Part shown: in pieces, positions 29,501 to 35,773 of the stretch | How positions within the stretch are numbered: position 1 is the stretch's first letter | How the letters are laid out: the number at the start of each line of letters is the position of its first letter | Source: Pokkaliibacter plantistimulans | GTDB lineage: Bacteria > Pseudomonadota > Gammaproteobacteria > Pseudomonadales > Balneatricaceae | Assembly: GCF_046844695.1 (NCBI RefSeq) | Contig: NZ_CP177354.1 | Span: forward strand, 2,728,001-2,792,000 | DNA length: 64,000 nt | Direction of reading: 5' to 3' | The notes under the pieces: model-generated | The model's database searches: none | Told to the model about the DNA's origin: nothing | The model's input: only the letters and a program-made list of their open reading frames with translations | Translations under genes and position numbers: made by a program

Positions 29501-31005
29501 GTTGCGGTGTGCGCCTGCCCATGGCCGTGTTCTTTGCTGACCCCAGTGTGGCCGGTCTGGCCCATGCGCTGGAATCGCAGGCCAGCGTGGAGCAGGGCAA
29601 TGAGCATGAGGGCGCCGAGGAAGCGATTCCCCGCGTTGCCCGTGCGGAACTGTACCCTGCCAGCCATGCACAGCGCCGTCTGTATCTGCTGCAACAGATG
29701 GACCCCAGCGGCAGTGCCTACAACATGGTATTTGCCTTTAACGTCAGTGCTGAATTGCAGCCCGAGCTATTGCAACAGGCGCTGCAGGCACTGGCCTGGC
29801 GTCATGAGCCGCTGCGTACTGCCTTTGTCGAGCAGGATGATGGGCAGATCATGCAGCGTATCACCGAGGCCGTGCCGCACGTGCAGCTGGATGATGTCAG
29901 TTGTCATTCTGACGCCAGGGCAGAAGCCCTGCGTCTGGCCCGGCAGGAAGCCGCTACAGGCTTTGATCTGGCCGAGCCGCCGCTGATTCGGGCACGGGTG
30001 ATCCGGGTCTCCGCCAGCGAGGCGCTGATGCTGGTGGTGCTGCATCACATCGTCGGTGATGGCTGGTCATCACGTATTCTGGTCAGGGAGCTGGGCGAAC
30101 TGTATCGGGCAGCACAAAGCCGCAGTGAGCCGCAGCTGCCGCCTCTACCCATTCACTACAAGGATTACGCCGCCTGGCAGGCCAGCAGACAATGGCAACA
30201 GGCGGCTGAGTACTGGAGTGAGGCGCTGCGGGGGGCACCGGAGCAGATAGCGCTGCCTGCTGACCGGCCTGCACCGGCCGTACAGTCCTTCCGTGGTGCC
30301 TGTGTGCAAACCCTGCTGCCGCAGGGCGTGGCCTCCGGATTGCGGTTGATGGCCGAGCGCTTACAGGTCTCCGTGTCAGCGGTGGGCATGGCGCTGTTCG
30401 CCTCCGTGCTCTATCGTCTGACGCGGCAGGACGATCTGGTGATCGGTATGGGCGTTGCGGGGCGTGACCGGCTGGAAACCGAAGGGCTGATTGGCTTCTT
30501 CGTCAATGTGCTGCCCATTCGCCTGCAACTGACGGCCGATACCGAGCTGGAGCCGCTGATTGTGGCGGCACGGCAGCGTATGGTCGAGGCGCTTGACCAG
30601 CGTGACTATCCCTTTGATGAACTGGTGCGTGGTTTGGGGCGGCAACGTCAGTCCAACCGTCAGCCACTGGTCAATGTGGTGTTTGAGTACCAGCAGTTTG
30701 GTGCACTGGCTGCGGACAATGTGGCAGGTTTACCGCTGCTGCCAGCCGGTCAGCCGGGCATGCTTGAGGAAGATATTCGTCAGATTCTGGCGCAGACCAC
30801 CGCCAAGCATGATCTGCTGCTGTTCTATGCGGAGGAGCCGCAGGCCGATGGCTGTGATCAGGTGCGGCTGACGCTGGAATACGACACCGACCTGTTTGAT
30901 GCGGCGACTGCCGAGCGCTGGTTGAGTTTCTATGTACGTTTTGCGGGGGCTGCTGCGGCCCATGAAATGACGCAGCGGCAGGATGGGCCTGCCACAAGGC
31001 ATTGA
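14551..31005 (+). CDS. Giant NRPS-PKS: TubC-C-A-T-C-A-T-KS-DH-KR-T-T-C-A-T-C
   Basis: A GTG start overlapping the previous stop, with GAGGAGG upstream, opens 5484 residues. Rough domains: TubC-type N-terminal docking 10-65; C 230-660 (DHLMFDG, catalytic His kept); A 670-1190; T 1207-1280 (GGHSLL); C 1297-1730 (HHSVCDG); A 1744-2267; T 2287-2357 (GGNSLL); KS 2374-2804 (DTACSSS, HGTGT, KGNFGH); DH-like 2969-3234 (His in EHRLNG, Asp in HPALLD); KR 3430-3617 (SGGLGG, QSAYAAANA); tandem carriers 3702-3770 and 3806-3872 (both GGDSITGMQ); C 3907-4364 (HHSLADG); A 4390-4914; T 4939-5010; C 5030-5470 (HHIVGDG). Pocket residues by eye are D-A-L-W-M-G-G-T-F (Val-like), D-V-W-H-F-S-L-V-D (Ser, the classical code) and D-A-F-F-L-G-G-T-F (Ile/Val-like). 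No AT follows this KS. The terminal C must act with the A-T of the next protein. Confidence 0.93.
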   Translation: MSETTRHLSRFLSAEVLLQHLRSLDIQLSVSAGKDLRFSAPEGVFTDELKEAVRLHKADLIQLLSDQSSTPAVPFGTDSRAAAAANPTERQHVCLQAQQCDLSQVQLHVSQRDLPAGWAGIDIVGELPNELLSQALQQAGHAGINTCLNIAAMVGAAREDILQRFIQTSLTDSSKVLLIRLSETVQLLLLSSTGASAEHLVNTLSQWLGGNVSTSAPGWECEFAIHPAIEGQWLARRDAPGSQTYTVSFVIPLAALGVADWSLASPAQRQLVEQALGFVIERHQALRSSFVERDGQVLQRVWPVAQLLQQDANRIREVAEIVELAEPVFDLGVPPLIRFGMNSGQPDLLLVVADHLMFDGWSIGILKAELTALLNNQPLPEAGSLQQLSGNARQALTGETGIELQQYWLSAMQTVSTPLFSDPDLLTGQAVAGRRRLLVLPESTLSALRQLTRVGEGGTLAMVWNAMVVAVLSRYKDSDSGVTLGQPFSGRTAREQQGVIGCFVNVLPLRLAHPGEWPFAQLLSEVRRCMSGALNHQQYPLAQLMMALATEQGGQQGQNVFDCVAQVEEAEAMPKEADEQFGAGKFPLMLGLLRYREQGQERATIAAEFDRHRYGEVWVQRLLEQLCCLIEAVAAAPEQKLASLNALPLIQLQQLQQFASLPSRLYPREQGLASLLHQAMERWPHRAALSDESHSLSFAELQQQVECVAALLQQRGVQAGDVVALAMARTPQAIVATLAINWIGAVYLPLDKAMSATAALPLLQQAECRLLLVDESRVAAMTELADQLPLLLVNEPSLTPSAEPVKPVYRHGEDAAYILFTSGSTGEPKGVVVPQRAVARLVMNTDLPGISEADFADGEAMAQAGSLGFDAATLEIWGALLNGGRVHVLDDETLFDPTAFGACLSQHNIRVMWLTASLFNRMADEQPEVFRPLRVLMTGGETLSPEHVRKVMQACPALQLLNGYGPTENTTFTTVWPISPADLQAQDIPIGRPVARSSVYVLDDAQQPVAVGVWGELYSGGDGLALGYNGRDDLTAAAFVDVAGLNPSSPMQTERLYRTGDRVRWDSEGRLHFGGRRDGQVKIRGHRIELSAIEAQLAALDDIGDAVVLPSSDLASDSGGRSLLAVCTLSQPVGEVQLAARCQQWRTRLSRQLPDYMVPERFYLATALPLNRNGKKDRRRVQAALQAGEYQAIQRSAEVDACALPLTEDPALAMVISCFARVFPEDVITAQSDFFQLGGHSLLAMRLAAELESASSIRPRLGDLLDDRTVAAMADRLRPLLHDTRVQQQLIPRATGEDFPLSSGQLRLWLLQRMAPDSAVYSIPATLELQGPLNADALEQALLMVERRQHALRLRPRRSERDADGVRQYLAEAGGLRPQRLALTEDQARARLADESVRPFQLEQEAPVRALLIQLSAERHWLHLNFHHSVCDGWSVAILLRELLACYQAALAGNSPELLELPRHYEDFASWQRQWLRSDEGQACRERWRERLTPLPEPLNLPLDRQRPLQRRFRGAFMDWQCPPALSAALQARAEQAGSTPFSLLAAIMQVLLYRHTQQTDLALGMLVAGRDRAELAEQVGFFVNTLVLRQQLQPQQSFDSHWQQTRDTILQAIADQQLPFEEMVRVAGAGRDQQRNPLFDVLLAWQEGTPTLPALPGLQLELVETHFPFAKFDLAFYFWQSQQHGGLCGQVEFDTDLFDPATIELLLARLTCLAEAVVAAQHPDSLSQLPVIPAAEQALLSRFNATETALPTELTLAQLLQQQVLSTPEQLAVVGEQGQRLSFSEFAARALGVAQQLQRAGVQPGQTVALCISRSVDMLVAIHGILLAGACYSPLDPQHPLQRRADMLEDLSVAGTQTLVLTSQAHQALFADHAVTTLLVEQMGPADWSDVTLPEDARQLAYVLFTSGSTGRPKAAAIEQHSVVNRILWMQSQFPLGAGDVILQKTPITFDVSVWELFWWSWTGATVALLPVDGEKDPQQLALAIEQQQVTVMHFVPSMLASFLTALEDGKIAVERLRSLKYVFASGEALDLSLVERFNRLLHESVGAELHNLYGPTEATVDVTWQPCSPWQGGDSVPIGKPIANTRVLILDSQQQPLPIGVAGEMILAGPQVARGYLNRPELTAERFPADPQVADGRWYRTGDLGRWRRDGSIDYLGRIDHQVKVRGFRIECGEIEAVLEAHPRVERALVVPAQVAGLTELHAYILPASANTSAEAESVLTSAELRQCLRLQVPEYMLPARFFQLAHLPMTSSGKVDRKALTGTPLDQRAPAGVSASQPSDTVAGLEQELLALWQAILPEAHFSKDDGFFDAGGNSLLLLRLYDRLQQRWPDLFTVADLFSHSTVAAQARWLAGEGAQATVASSTPAQRALNEPIAIIGMAVQVADAETPQQLWQLLAEGADKVRPLPAAREQLARELSQALGRTAPQQFRQAAYREELYGFEPRRFRMAPADAALIDPEQRLFLETAQMALEDAGYGGQALRGDAVGVFVGGGSNMLHRLALEQADLHRAEQIFALNVPSNIATRLSFLNDWHGPAALLDTACSSSLVAVHQACTELRNGHCKVALAGAAKLIPLPSDAAEGFTIDSSTARTRAFAEGADGTGMGEGSVVFLLKTLSAAEADGDAIHAVIRGSAVNQDGASSSAAAPNPLAQARVIQAAATAAQLPLHSLSYIEAHGTGTALGDPIEISGLTQAFAASENRTDAEQPKALIGSVKGNFGHLDHAAGGLGLLKAVLCLQYDQAPPQPFFTKPNPAIDFDQAPVQVAAQLQPLPVRGNPRRAGVSSFGLSGINAHIVVEAAPVATAQTTQMALPQGWSIVALSAGSKAALLSYAQALLGWLAEREAGQAGAHLLPNMAMTLCRGRAVMSWRFAVAVSDRQQLMLALMQLLAGDDRAVAEVAARRGATSPALTPAAAWHAEQTDAEAACQGWLSGGELVWPEHLPARRCHLPFVPFSRQQCKPALAKGTPSFHQPWFSGPTATADAQVFTLQLQDPACWPAAEHRLNGKATLVGMALPGLVAEALRKLGQSPEGLTLTGLRWLRPLQAGQGQVSLLLHDDGRLQLGQRNSHGRWLVSAEGHWSVQPVVSERWDVTALRERFSQHQPIPSFSTDHGILQVSERWDCRRAFWADPHSGEGLALLGLASRYEADLQQLALHPALLDVAASLGMAQGNSVLSGCESLQLLCALPAEVLAIGRRHSAEPGALVDISLIDPSSGELCLRMSGLRFAQPGQAEDALPAILLPRWQAVEQTVDLRWPAGTLLITDEHSIEVWPFVRYLPAQVKRCALNSLSRDDVQQAQHVLLALSADRQLAERAGQALQTLLRGVRQSCRVLVLGSGAYRLDDHDPLQVQPDAALAAGVCLAAGKEEALLEVGYLDIAAEEAMIGAAALLNQSDRLADISLWRCGQVYRRDVQAAEVAATSMSARNWPEQGVCVVSGGLGGFALALAPAFSAQGKVKLALLSRRSEAELEPQAQAQLAALRQQGVALQLYRCDVSDYQQLADTLQQIRSQLGAITAVVHTAGAADGGFLAKRSLASFAPVLAAKVDGARHLDDLTRDDPLTAFVLFGSLTAVLGAPGQSAYAAANAWLDSFAAWRRAAGKPALSIDWCALAEQGMAARFNVPLHKGAFITPAQAPILWQRALASGQPQVVVLDPALLTQAQPQSHAQPEPSSVAKTAAVPEADVVQTAVTAVAPGTADISQTLCNIFAEVLGYEQISVDDDFYALGGDSITGMQIVERVSRQTGLQLSLADLLELASVQAIIASLPAASKASEPLSLSMQPATLAAQPERLAQAESSPTDLTTSLSAIFAEVLGYEQVSVDDDFYALGGDSITGMQIVEKIGQRTGQQLSLADLLELATVGALVQKLAGDTAGTDSQPPVGSADTDDSEQTAAADLSEGERFAGRYPLSWDQLAVLHAEQAGEMGTAFNLPHVISLSDEVDLDRLQRAIVQLTARQPLLRTCLVSAQAEVQWDDGHGGAGRGQPQADVVAAELPHASPSALQSEWLQQVLPLSAAMPQLTVERVADEQALQQRIKALLQPFDLLQGVPVRWKVLEDGQQRVLFFDIHHSLADGSSIEMLLAELGALYQGQSLPAPRGYLHDYALQCQRELEQGEDRLQQSRDYWLGQYQGPLPLLDLPADRRRPPQHSYHGGMSGFNLPPALVREARTFAAQQRVTMFSLVLSAWALLLQRLAGVQELVMAVPVDSRDVNGFIGVPGMMVSLLPLRLQVAAQSRVSELLAHVHQQHRQAMRYRAYSLGQLLEELAPPAAPERTMLSEVSLSYMNFASAGQLSVQAQDGQAPAFEIRGLERRHCKNDLSIFVRDQAEGISIVLDYYADLFDEERMQRLGEQFCEVLRQMVGNGDTPLSDVPLLPAAERQRLADFERGEQPPLPLGQGLFKLFAQAVAQHGAQAAVSDEHLSLNYTELQQQVLLLAATLQGEGVQPGDWVALHCQRGVPAIVAVLAIVALGAAYVPLDPAFPAARNRLILQDSGCRLALVDQQGADALADQPVTLLCMTSAGKEELGLVTGQLLRIESGTARALLPATELRLPQPDDVDNLPVYLMYTSGSTGVPKGVVITQQAVVRLLHGGEALQPRAGERVGQAGPLAFDASTFEIWNTLLRGAHLCIIDYPLLLDPGTLGQALQRWQIERMFMTVSLFNRQVDHDPASFRTLRTLLVGGEALSLPHIRRLLLACPQVQCWNGYGPTECTTFATLYPITRQQLAGQEGGVPIGRPLAHTQAVILDGLGQRAAIGVWGELYLGGLGLAREYWQQPERTAERFVSDPEQPSQRLYRTGDRARWRSDGQIEFGGRNDSQIKLRGLRIELEEIEQVLADAPGVASVAVLCHEQSLLAFITPSEQAQPLQAASLRAWLGQRLPAFMLPSRWWQLSALPLTANGKTDSRTLLSWLEQPERLTELPLGSQRAGADDQSEMHLSDAERLVAEVFSEVFAQPVDDPATSFIDLGGHSLLAIRVVNRLAQRCGVRLPMAVFFADPSVAGLAHALESQASVEQGNEHEGAEEAIPRVARAELYPASHAQRRLYLLQQMDPSGSAYNMVFAFNVSAELQPELLQQALQALAWRHEPLRTAFVEQDDGQIMQRITEAVPHVQLDDVSCHSDARAEALRLARQEAATGFDLAEPPLIRARVIRVSASEALMLVVLHHIVGDGWSSRILVRELGELYRAAQSRSEPQLPPLPIHYKDYAAWQASRQWQQAAEYWSEALRGAPEQIALPADRPAPAVQSFRGACVQTLLPQGVASGLRLMAERLQVSVSAVGMALFASVLYRLTRQDDLVIGMGVAGRDRLETEGLIGFFVNVLPIRLQLTADTELEPLIVAARQRMVEALDQRDYPFDELVRGLGRQRQSNRQPLVNVVFEYQQFGALAADNVAGLPLLPAGQPGMLEEDIRQILAQTTAKHDLLLFYAEEPQADGCDQVRLTLEYDTDLFDAATAERWLSFYVRFAGAAAAHEMTQRQDGPATRH
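25650..26165 (+). repeat. Duplicated carrier-protein domains (tandem ACPs)
   Basis: Two carrier domains about 306 bp apart are nearly identical over their core. Both read AEVLGYEQ, VDDDFYALGGDSITGMQIVE and LSLADLLELA, and the DNA is also highly similar. This is an intragenic duplication giving two phosphopantetheine arms to the KS-DH-KR module. Confidence 0.9.
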
Positions 31006-31083
31006 TACGACAGGTAAGTAAGTCACTCCGGGCGCGGTGGGAAGCAATCCACCGGTCCGGTACGAAGGCCAAAAGGATTACCG

Positions 31084-34000
31084 ATGAAGATTGCTGATTT
31101 TCTGTTTGACGACCCCATAGCGCCTGCGCCGTTAACACCTGCGAGCTCGTCTCTGGAGTGGGCGGCGTCGTCGATCATCGACCGCTTCAGTACTATGGTG
31201 AAGCGCCATCCTGACCGTACTGCTGTCACCGATAGCAGTGCTCAGGTGAGTTATGCCGAGCTGGATCGTGAAGTCAGCCGTATTGCTGACTTTATCCTGC
31301 ATCTGCCGCTGGCACCGGAAACCCCCGTTGGGGTAATGACCGGTCGCAGCTGGCGGTTCGTTGCCGCCGTACTGGGTATTCTGCGTGCCGGTTGTGCCTG
31401 GGTGCCGCTGGACCCGGGCGTACCCTTGCTGCGCCGTCAGCGTCAGATCGAGCAGGCAGAGATACCACTGGTTATTGCCGACAGTGCGCAGATAGCCGAT
31501 CTGCATCAGCTGCAGTGGCGCTGTGTCAGCCTGCAGCACGTACTCTGTGTCGATAGCGAGGACATTGATGGCCTCAGCGAGGTACACGGGTCGCTGATGT
31601 CGACCGAACTTTGGGATCATCTGGCCGGTGACAGGGCTGACGATGTCGAGGCCGGAGGCTGGAAGAGTGCCTTTACCGGTCGCCCCATCAGTGAAGAGGC
31701 GATGGCGGCGTTTGGCCGTAATGCACATGACAAGGTGGCGACACTGCTGCAGCGGATGGGCATTGTCGCGGGTGAAGCGCGCATTCTGGAGATTGGCTGC
31801 GCCTCCGGTTTTACCATGCGCCATGTGGCTCCGCTGGCCGGTCAGTATGTGGCCAGTGACCTTTCACGACGCAATGTCGAACGGGTTGAAACAGTGGCCA
31901 AACAGCTGGGGCTGACCCAGGTGACGGGTAAGCAACTGGCTGCCCATGATATCGACATCTTTGCTGCGGGCTCCTTCGATATCGTCATCCTCAACAGCGT
32001 GGTAGAGAACTTCCCGGGCTTTGGCTATCTGCGCCAGGTGCTCAGCAAGGTGCAGGGGCTGCTGGCGCAGGGCGGGGCGATCTATCTCGGCAACCTGTGG
32101 AATCTGCAGCGGCGTGAGCAGTATCTGGCTGACCTGGCCCAGTTTGCCCGTGAGCATGTGGGTTCCGGTATGCAGACCCGACTTGATTTTATCGAGGATC
32201 TGTTTGTCCCCGCTGAGTTTGTTCAGGACTGGGCACAGGAACGCGGCCTGTGCTGCGAAGTCAGTGCCATTGATGCTCCCGGTTTTGACCCCGCACCCTA
32301 TACCTTTGATGCGCTGCTGCTGCCTAATCATGGCCGGCAGGTCGTGAAGGAAAAAGCCAGCGTTCTGCATCGCTACCGCCATGACCGCCGCGCGCTGATC
32401 AGCACTACTGCCCCCGAACAGGGCTGGCCGGCGGTGAATGGTGAACATCTGGCCTATGTGCTGTTTACCAGCGGCACCACCGGTCAGCCCAAGGGCGTCA
32501 TGATCAATCAGGGCTCCGTGGTCAGTCTGGCTCACGCGGTCAATACCACCCAGCTGAACTCTCCCTGGGACAGCGCCGATGCGCAGCCTGCCCGACAGGT
32601 GTCCTGCTGCGCACCGCTGGTGTTCGATGCCTCGGTGGTACAGATATTCTCCACGCTGCTTGGCGGCCACACCCTGCATCTGCCCGATGAAGAGAGTCGG
32701 CGTGAGCCTGAAGCCCTGCACCGCTTTATCGTCCAGCGCCAGCTGGACCTGATTGATGCCACACCGAGTATGTTTGGCCTGCTGCTGGATTACTGGGAGG
32801 CCACCGATAGCGGCCTGAGCCGTCGCCTGCACACCACAGGTCAGGGCATGGCACGGACCTTTATTCTCGGCGGCGAAGTGTTCGGCGCTGAGCTGGCCCG
32901 ACGTTTCTATGGCTTTGAACATCATGCCGATGATCGTCTGATCAACGCCTATGGCCCGACCGAATGCTGTGTCTCGGCCTGTCAGCACATCATGACCGCA
33001 CGCAACTGGCAGGAGACCCTGCCACCTCCCATCGGCGCCGCCATTCCGGGGGTCAGCATCCGCCTTTGTGATGACAGTGGGCGGGCGGTCCCGGTGGGCG
33101 TGGTGGGCGAAATCCAGATCGGAGGAGCCGGTGTCGGGCGTGGTTATCTGCATGATGATCAGCTCACGGCTGACCGCTTCCTGCGTGATGAGCTGGGTCA
33201 ACACTGGTATCGCACCGGTGATCTGGGCCGCTGGCTGGGTAACGGCTTGCTGCATTACGTTGGTCGTGAGGACGGACAGGTCAAGGTACGCGGCAATCGC
33301 ATTGAGCTGAGCGATATTGAAGCGGCGCTGCACAGCTATCCTTATGTGCGCCGGGCGGCGGTGGTAGCCAGAGCGCCGGAGTCACGCAACGGTCAGCAGG
33401 ACAGCAGCGCCGACAGGACGCTGGTGGCCTATATCATTCCCCATGAAGGTTTTGATGCTGCAGCCTGCCGGACGTACCTCGACGGCTGCCTGCCCACCTA
33501 CATGCTGCCTTCATGGCTGCTGACGGTGCAGGAGCTGCCGCTGACAGGGAACGACAAACTGGATCTGAGCAAACTGCCTTCTCCCTTTGACAGCGATATT
33601 CGTCAGGCGCAGGTGCAGCAGCCATTGACCACCGCGACCGAGAAGACGGTAGCAGTACTGATGGGCAAAGTACTGGAGCAGGTGATTGATGATGCGCAGG
33701 CCGACTTTTTCGCACTCGGTGGCCACAGTGTGCTGGCGGTGCGTTTTCTCGGCGCTCTCAAGCGTGAGTTTGATATTAAGTTGCCATTGGCTGACCTGTT
33801 TGTCTGTTCCAGTGTCGCGGCATTGGCACAGCGTATCGAACAGCGCCATCAGCAGGCCCATCGCCGTTCACCGCTGGTGGCAGTGAATGTGGAAGGCTCG
33901 CAGGTACCGCTGGTGTGTTTCCACCCGGTGGGCGGCAACGTGCTGTGCTATCAGGCATTAGCTGAAGAGCTCGGGCCTGATCAGCCGGTTTACATGGTGG

Positions 34001-34698
34001 AAGCGCAGGGGCTGGAAGAAGGGTTGCCGCCGTTGCCTAGCGTTGAAGATATGGTGGCCGCCTATCTGCCTGCTATTCGTGAGGCGCTGCCGCAAGGCCC
34101 CATCCGTCTGGCGGGCTGGAGCTTTGGTGGCTTGCTGGCAGTGGAAGCGGCCTATCGGCTGCGGCGTATGGGCGTGGATGTGCGCGAGCTGATGCTGTTC
34201 GACGCCATTGCCGTGCCGGACGGGGTCAGAACCCTGCTGCGCAAGGATGAGGCGGACTATCTGGCCGATCTGTTTGAGGAGCTGGGGCTGGTCGATGCGG
34301 AAACCCTGCGGCCACTGACACCGGAGCAGCGTCTTGACCTGCTGGTTGAGCGTGGCAAGGGCTCCAATATGCTGCCGGACAATGCCGATCGTGAATCCAT
34401 GCGACGGCTGCTGGCGGTGTTCCAGAACAATGCGCTGGCGGCGGTACGTTATAAAGCACCGGCACTGGATGAGCTGGACATTCTGCTGGTCAAGCCGAAA
34501 GAGCTGACACGCATGTCGCCCCATCTGCCCGGTGATGACTACAACGGCTGGCGGCAGGTGACGCAGGGGCAGGTGCATCTGTGCTGGATGGAAGGCACCC
34601 ACGGGCAGATGCTGGTGCGGCCCTTTATCAGCCAGCTGGCCGGACACGTGCGTGACTATTGCCAGATTCAGTATCGCAAGCGTGCCGCGGTGGCGTGA
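31084..34698 (+). CDS. Terminal NRPS module, A interrupted by methyltransferase, T, TE
   Basis: This 1204-residue protein has its ATG at 31084 behind AAGGA at 31073-31077. The N-terminal part of an adenylation domain (about 20-165, A1-A2 region) is broken by a methyltransferase of the NRPS type (about 173-435; GGWKSAFTGRPIS, SAM motif ILEIGCASGFT). The A domain then resumes at A3 (FTSGTTGQPKG, about 455) and runs to 830 (NAYGPTE, YRTGDLGRW). A carrier (850-922, LGGHSVL) and a type I thioesterase (935-1195, GWSFGG nucleophile motif) follow. No condensation domain is present; the one closing the preceding protein must supply it. Pocket residues by eye, D-A-V-D-I-G-A-V-S, are not assignable, though the internal Asp hints at a polar or basic residue. 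Interrupted A domains with methyltransferases methylate the loaded amino acid, so a methylated final residue is inferred. The TE should release or cyclise the chain. Confidence 0.93.
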   Translation: MKIADFLFDDPIAPAPLTPASSSLEWAASSIIDRFSTMVKRHPDRTAVTDSSAQVSYAELDREVSRIADFILHLPLAPETPVGVMTGRSWRFVAAVLGILRAGCAWVPLDPGVPLLRRQRQIEQAEIPLVIADSAQIADLHQLQWRCVSLQHVLCVDSEDIDGLSEVHGSLMSTELWDHLAGDRADDVEAGGWKSAFTGRPISEEAMAAFGRNAHDKVATLLQRMGIVAGEARILEIGCASGFTMRHVAPLAGQYVASDLSRRNVERVETVAKQLGLTQVTGKQLAAHDIDIFAAGSFDIVILNSVVENFPGFGYLRQVLSKVQGLLAQGGAIYLGNLWNLQRREQYLADLAQFAREHVGSGMQTRLDFIEDLFVPAEFVQDWAQERGLCCEVSAIDAPGFDPAPYTFDALLLPNHGRQVVKEKASVLHRYRHDRRALISTTAPEQGWPAVNGEHLAYVLFTSGTTGQPKGVMINQGSVVSLAHAVNTTQLNSPWDSADAQPARQVSCCAPLVFDASVVQIFSTLLGGHTLHLPDEESRREPEALHRFIVQRQLDLIDATPSMFGLLLDYWEATDSGLSRRLHTTGQGMARTFILGGEVFGAELARRFYGFEHHADDRLINAYGPTECCVSACQHIMTARNWQETLPPPIGAAIPGVSIRLCDDSGRAVPVGVVGEIQIGGAGVGRGYLHDDQLTADRFLRDELGQHWYRTGDLGRWLGNGLLHYVGREDGQVKVRGNRIELSDIEAALHSYPYVRRAAVVARAPESRNGQQDSSADRTLVAYIIPHEGFDAAACRTYLDGCLPTYMLPSWLLTVQELPLTGNDKLDLSKLPSPFDSDIRQAQVQQPLTTATEKTVAVLMGKVLEQVIDDAQADFFALGGHSVLAVRFLGALKREFDIKLPLADLFVCSSVAALAQRIEQRHQQAHRRSPLVAVNVEGSQVPLVCFHPVGGNVLCYQALAEELGPDQPVYMVEAQGLEEGLPPLPSVEDMVAAYLPAIREALPQGPIRLAGWSFGGLLAVEAAYRLRRMGVDVRELMLFDAIAVPDGVRTLLRKDEADYLADLFEELGLVDAETLRPLTPEQRLDLLVERGKGSNMLPDNADRESMRRLLAVFQNNALAAVRYKAPALDELDILLVKPKELTRMSPHLPGDDYNGWRQVTQGQVHLCWMEGTHGQMLVRPFISQLAGHVRDYCQIQYRKRAAVA

Positions 34699-34900
34699 AG
34701 GTCAGCTTGCTGAGCCTGTTCACCGGGAATGTTCCAGCAGCGTGAGCCGCTGCTGGAGCGTGCTCACGCTCTGCTGCACCTCGGTGATACGGCGTTGCAA
34801 AAGCCTCCGGACGCTATGCTTTCTTACCGGTGGATTGTCTTCCCGCCTGTTTACCCATTCGTCATAGGCATTACCGCACAGTGACAATACGGAGTTTATT

Positions 34901-35773
34901 TTGACAACGGATTTGACTGTTTCAGCCCCCACACCCTTCGCTGACACTGCCCGGACTTTCACCCTGCTGCCGGGCACTGTCTGGCTGCTACTGGTGGATG
35001 TGGGCGAGGATGCTCAGCTGGACGCCGTGACTGACTGGCTGAAGGTATTGAGCGAGAGCGAATGTCAGCAGGTAGCACGCCTGAAACGCCCTGCGGACCG
35101 GCGCGCCAAGGCGGCTGCTCATGCGCTGAAGCGGCTGGCACTGGCTGCCATCCGGCAGTGCACACCTGAAGACCTGTATTTTTCAGCGTTACCCTCAGGT
35201 AAGCCCTGGCTGGTCGATGGACCGGCATTCAATCTCAGCCATACCCAGGGGCAGGTCGCACTGGCCATTGCCGCCGCAGGCATGGAGGTCGGTGTCGATA
35301 TTGAGCACAGGCTGCGTCCCCGTGTGGATCGTGAGCTGGCCGTGACCGCCTTCGGCGAGCAGGTGGCGGCTACGCTGCCTGATGAGCTCAGTGAACACTT
35401 TGCCGAAGCATTCTTTCATCAGTGGACCTGCCGTGAGGCGGTGGCCAAGGCGGACGGGCAGGGGCTGGGCATCGGGCTTGAGCGCATCCAGCTGCATAGC
35501 GAAGGTCAGGCGCTTAGTGCTCAGGTCGATCAGCAGCAATGGCGGCTGTACTGTCAGGATGTGAGCCCCTGCCATCGTCTGGCGCTGGCCATCGCAGGCG
35601 TTGAAGAACGCGACGTGAACGTGGTGACCCTCAGTGCCCGGCAACTCAGTAACTGGTGTGATGATCTGCACTGGCTGTCCGGCGCCAATTTACATTCCTG
35701 CCAAAGCCGTTTAAAAACAATCCATTCTTCAGCCAACTCATTCTTTTGCCAAGGACGTCTGCCAGCCTTATGA
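34901..35773 (+). CDS. Sfp-type 4'-phosphopantetheinyl transferase
   Basis: The 290-residue product carries the PPTase signatures FNLSHTQG, GVDIEH (Mg-binding Asp/Glu) and WTCREAVAKADG (the WxxKEA motif with Arg for Lys). It would convert the apo carrier domains of the three megaenzymes to their holo form using CoA. The start is a TTG at 34901 with GGAG six bases upstream. The C-terminal extension after about residue 250 is poorly conserved in the family. The stop overlaps the ATG of the first ABC transporter gene (ATGA at 35770), which places it in the operon. The 200-bp gap before it (34699-34900) holds a GC-rich hairpin near 34734 but no clear gene. Confidence 0.92.
   Translation: MTTDLTVSAPTPFADTARTFTLLPGTVWLLLVDVGEDAQLDAVTDWLKVLSESECQQVARLKRPADRRAKAAAHALKRLALAAIRQCTPEDLYFSALPSGKPWLVDGPAFNLSHTQGQVALAIAAAGMEVGVDIEHRLRPRVDRELAVTAFGEQVAATLPDELSEHFAEAFFHQWTCREAVAKADGQGLGIGLERIQLHSEGQALSAQVDQQQWRLYCQDVSPCHRLALAIAGVEERDVNVVTLSARQLSNWCDDLHWLSGANLHSCQSRLKTIHSSANSFFCQGRLPAL

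Noticed and set aside
31864..33333. Minus-strand open frame (about 490 codons) opposite the terminal NRPS module
   Set aside because: It lies opposite the methyltransferase and A-domain motifs, is rich in Gln/His/Arg as shadow frames are, and has no ribosome site.
34720..34977. Minus-strand open frame with a heptad-like C-terminus (VSTLQQRLTLLEHS)
   Set aside because: It overlaps the PPTase start, has no clear ribosome site, and its helical look may come from a GC-rich hairpin; too weak to call.
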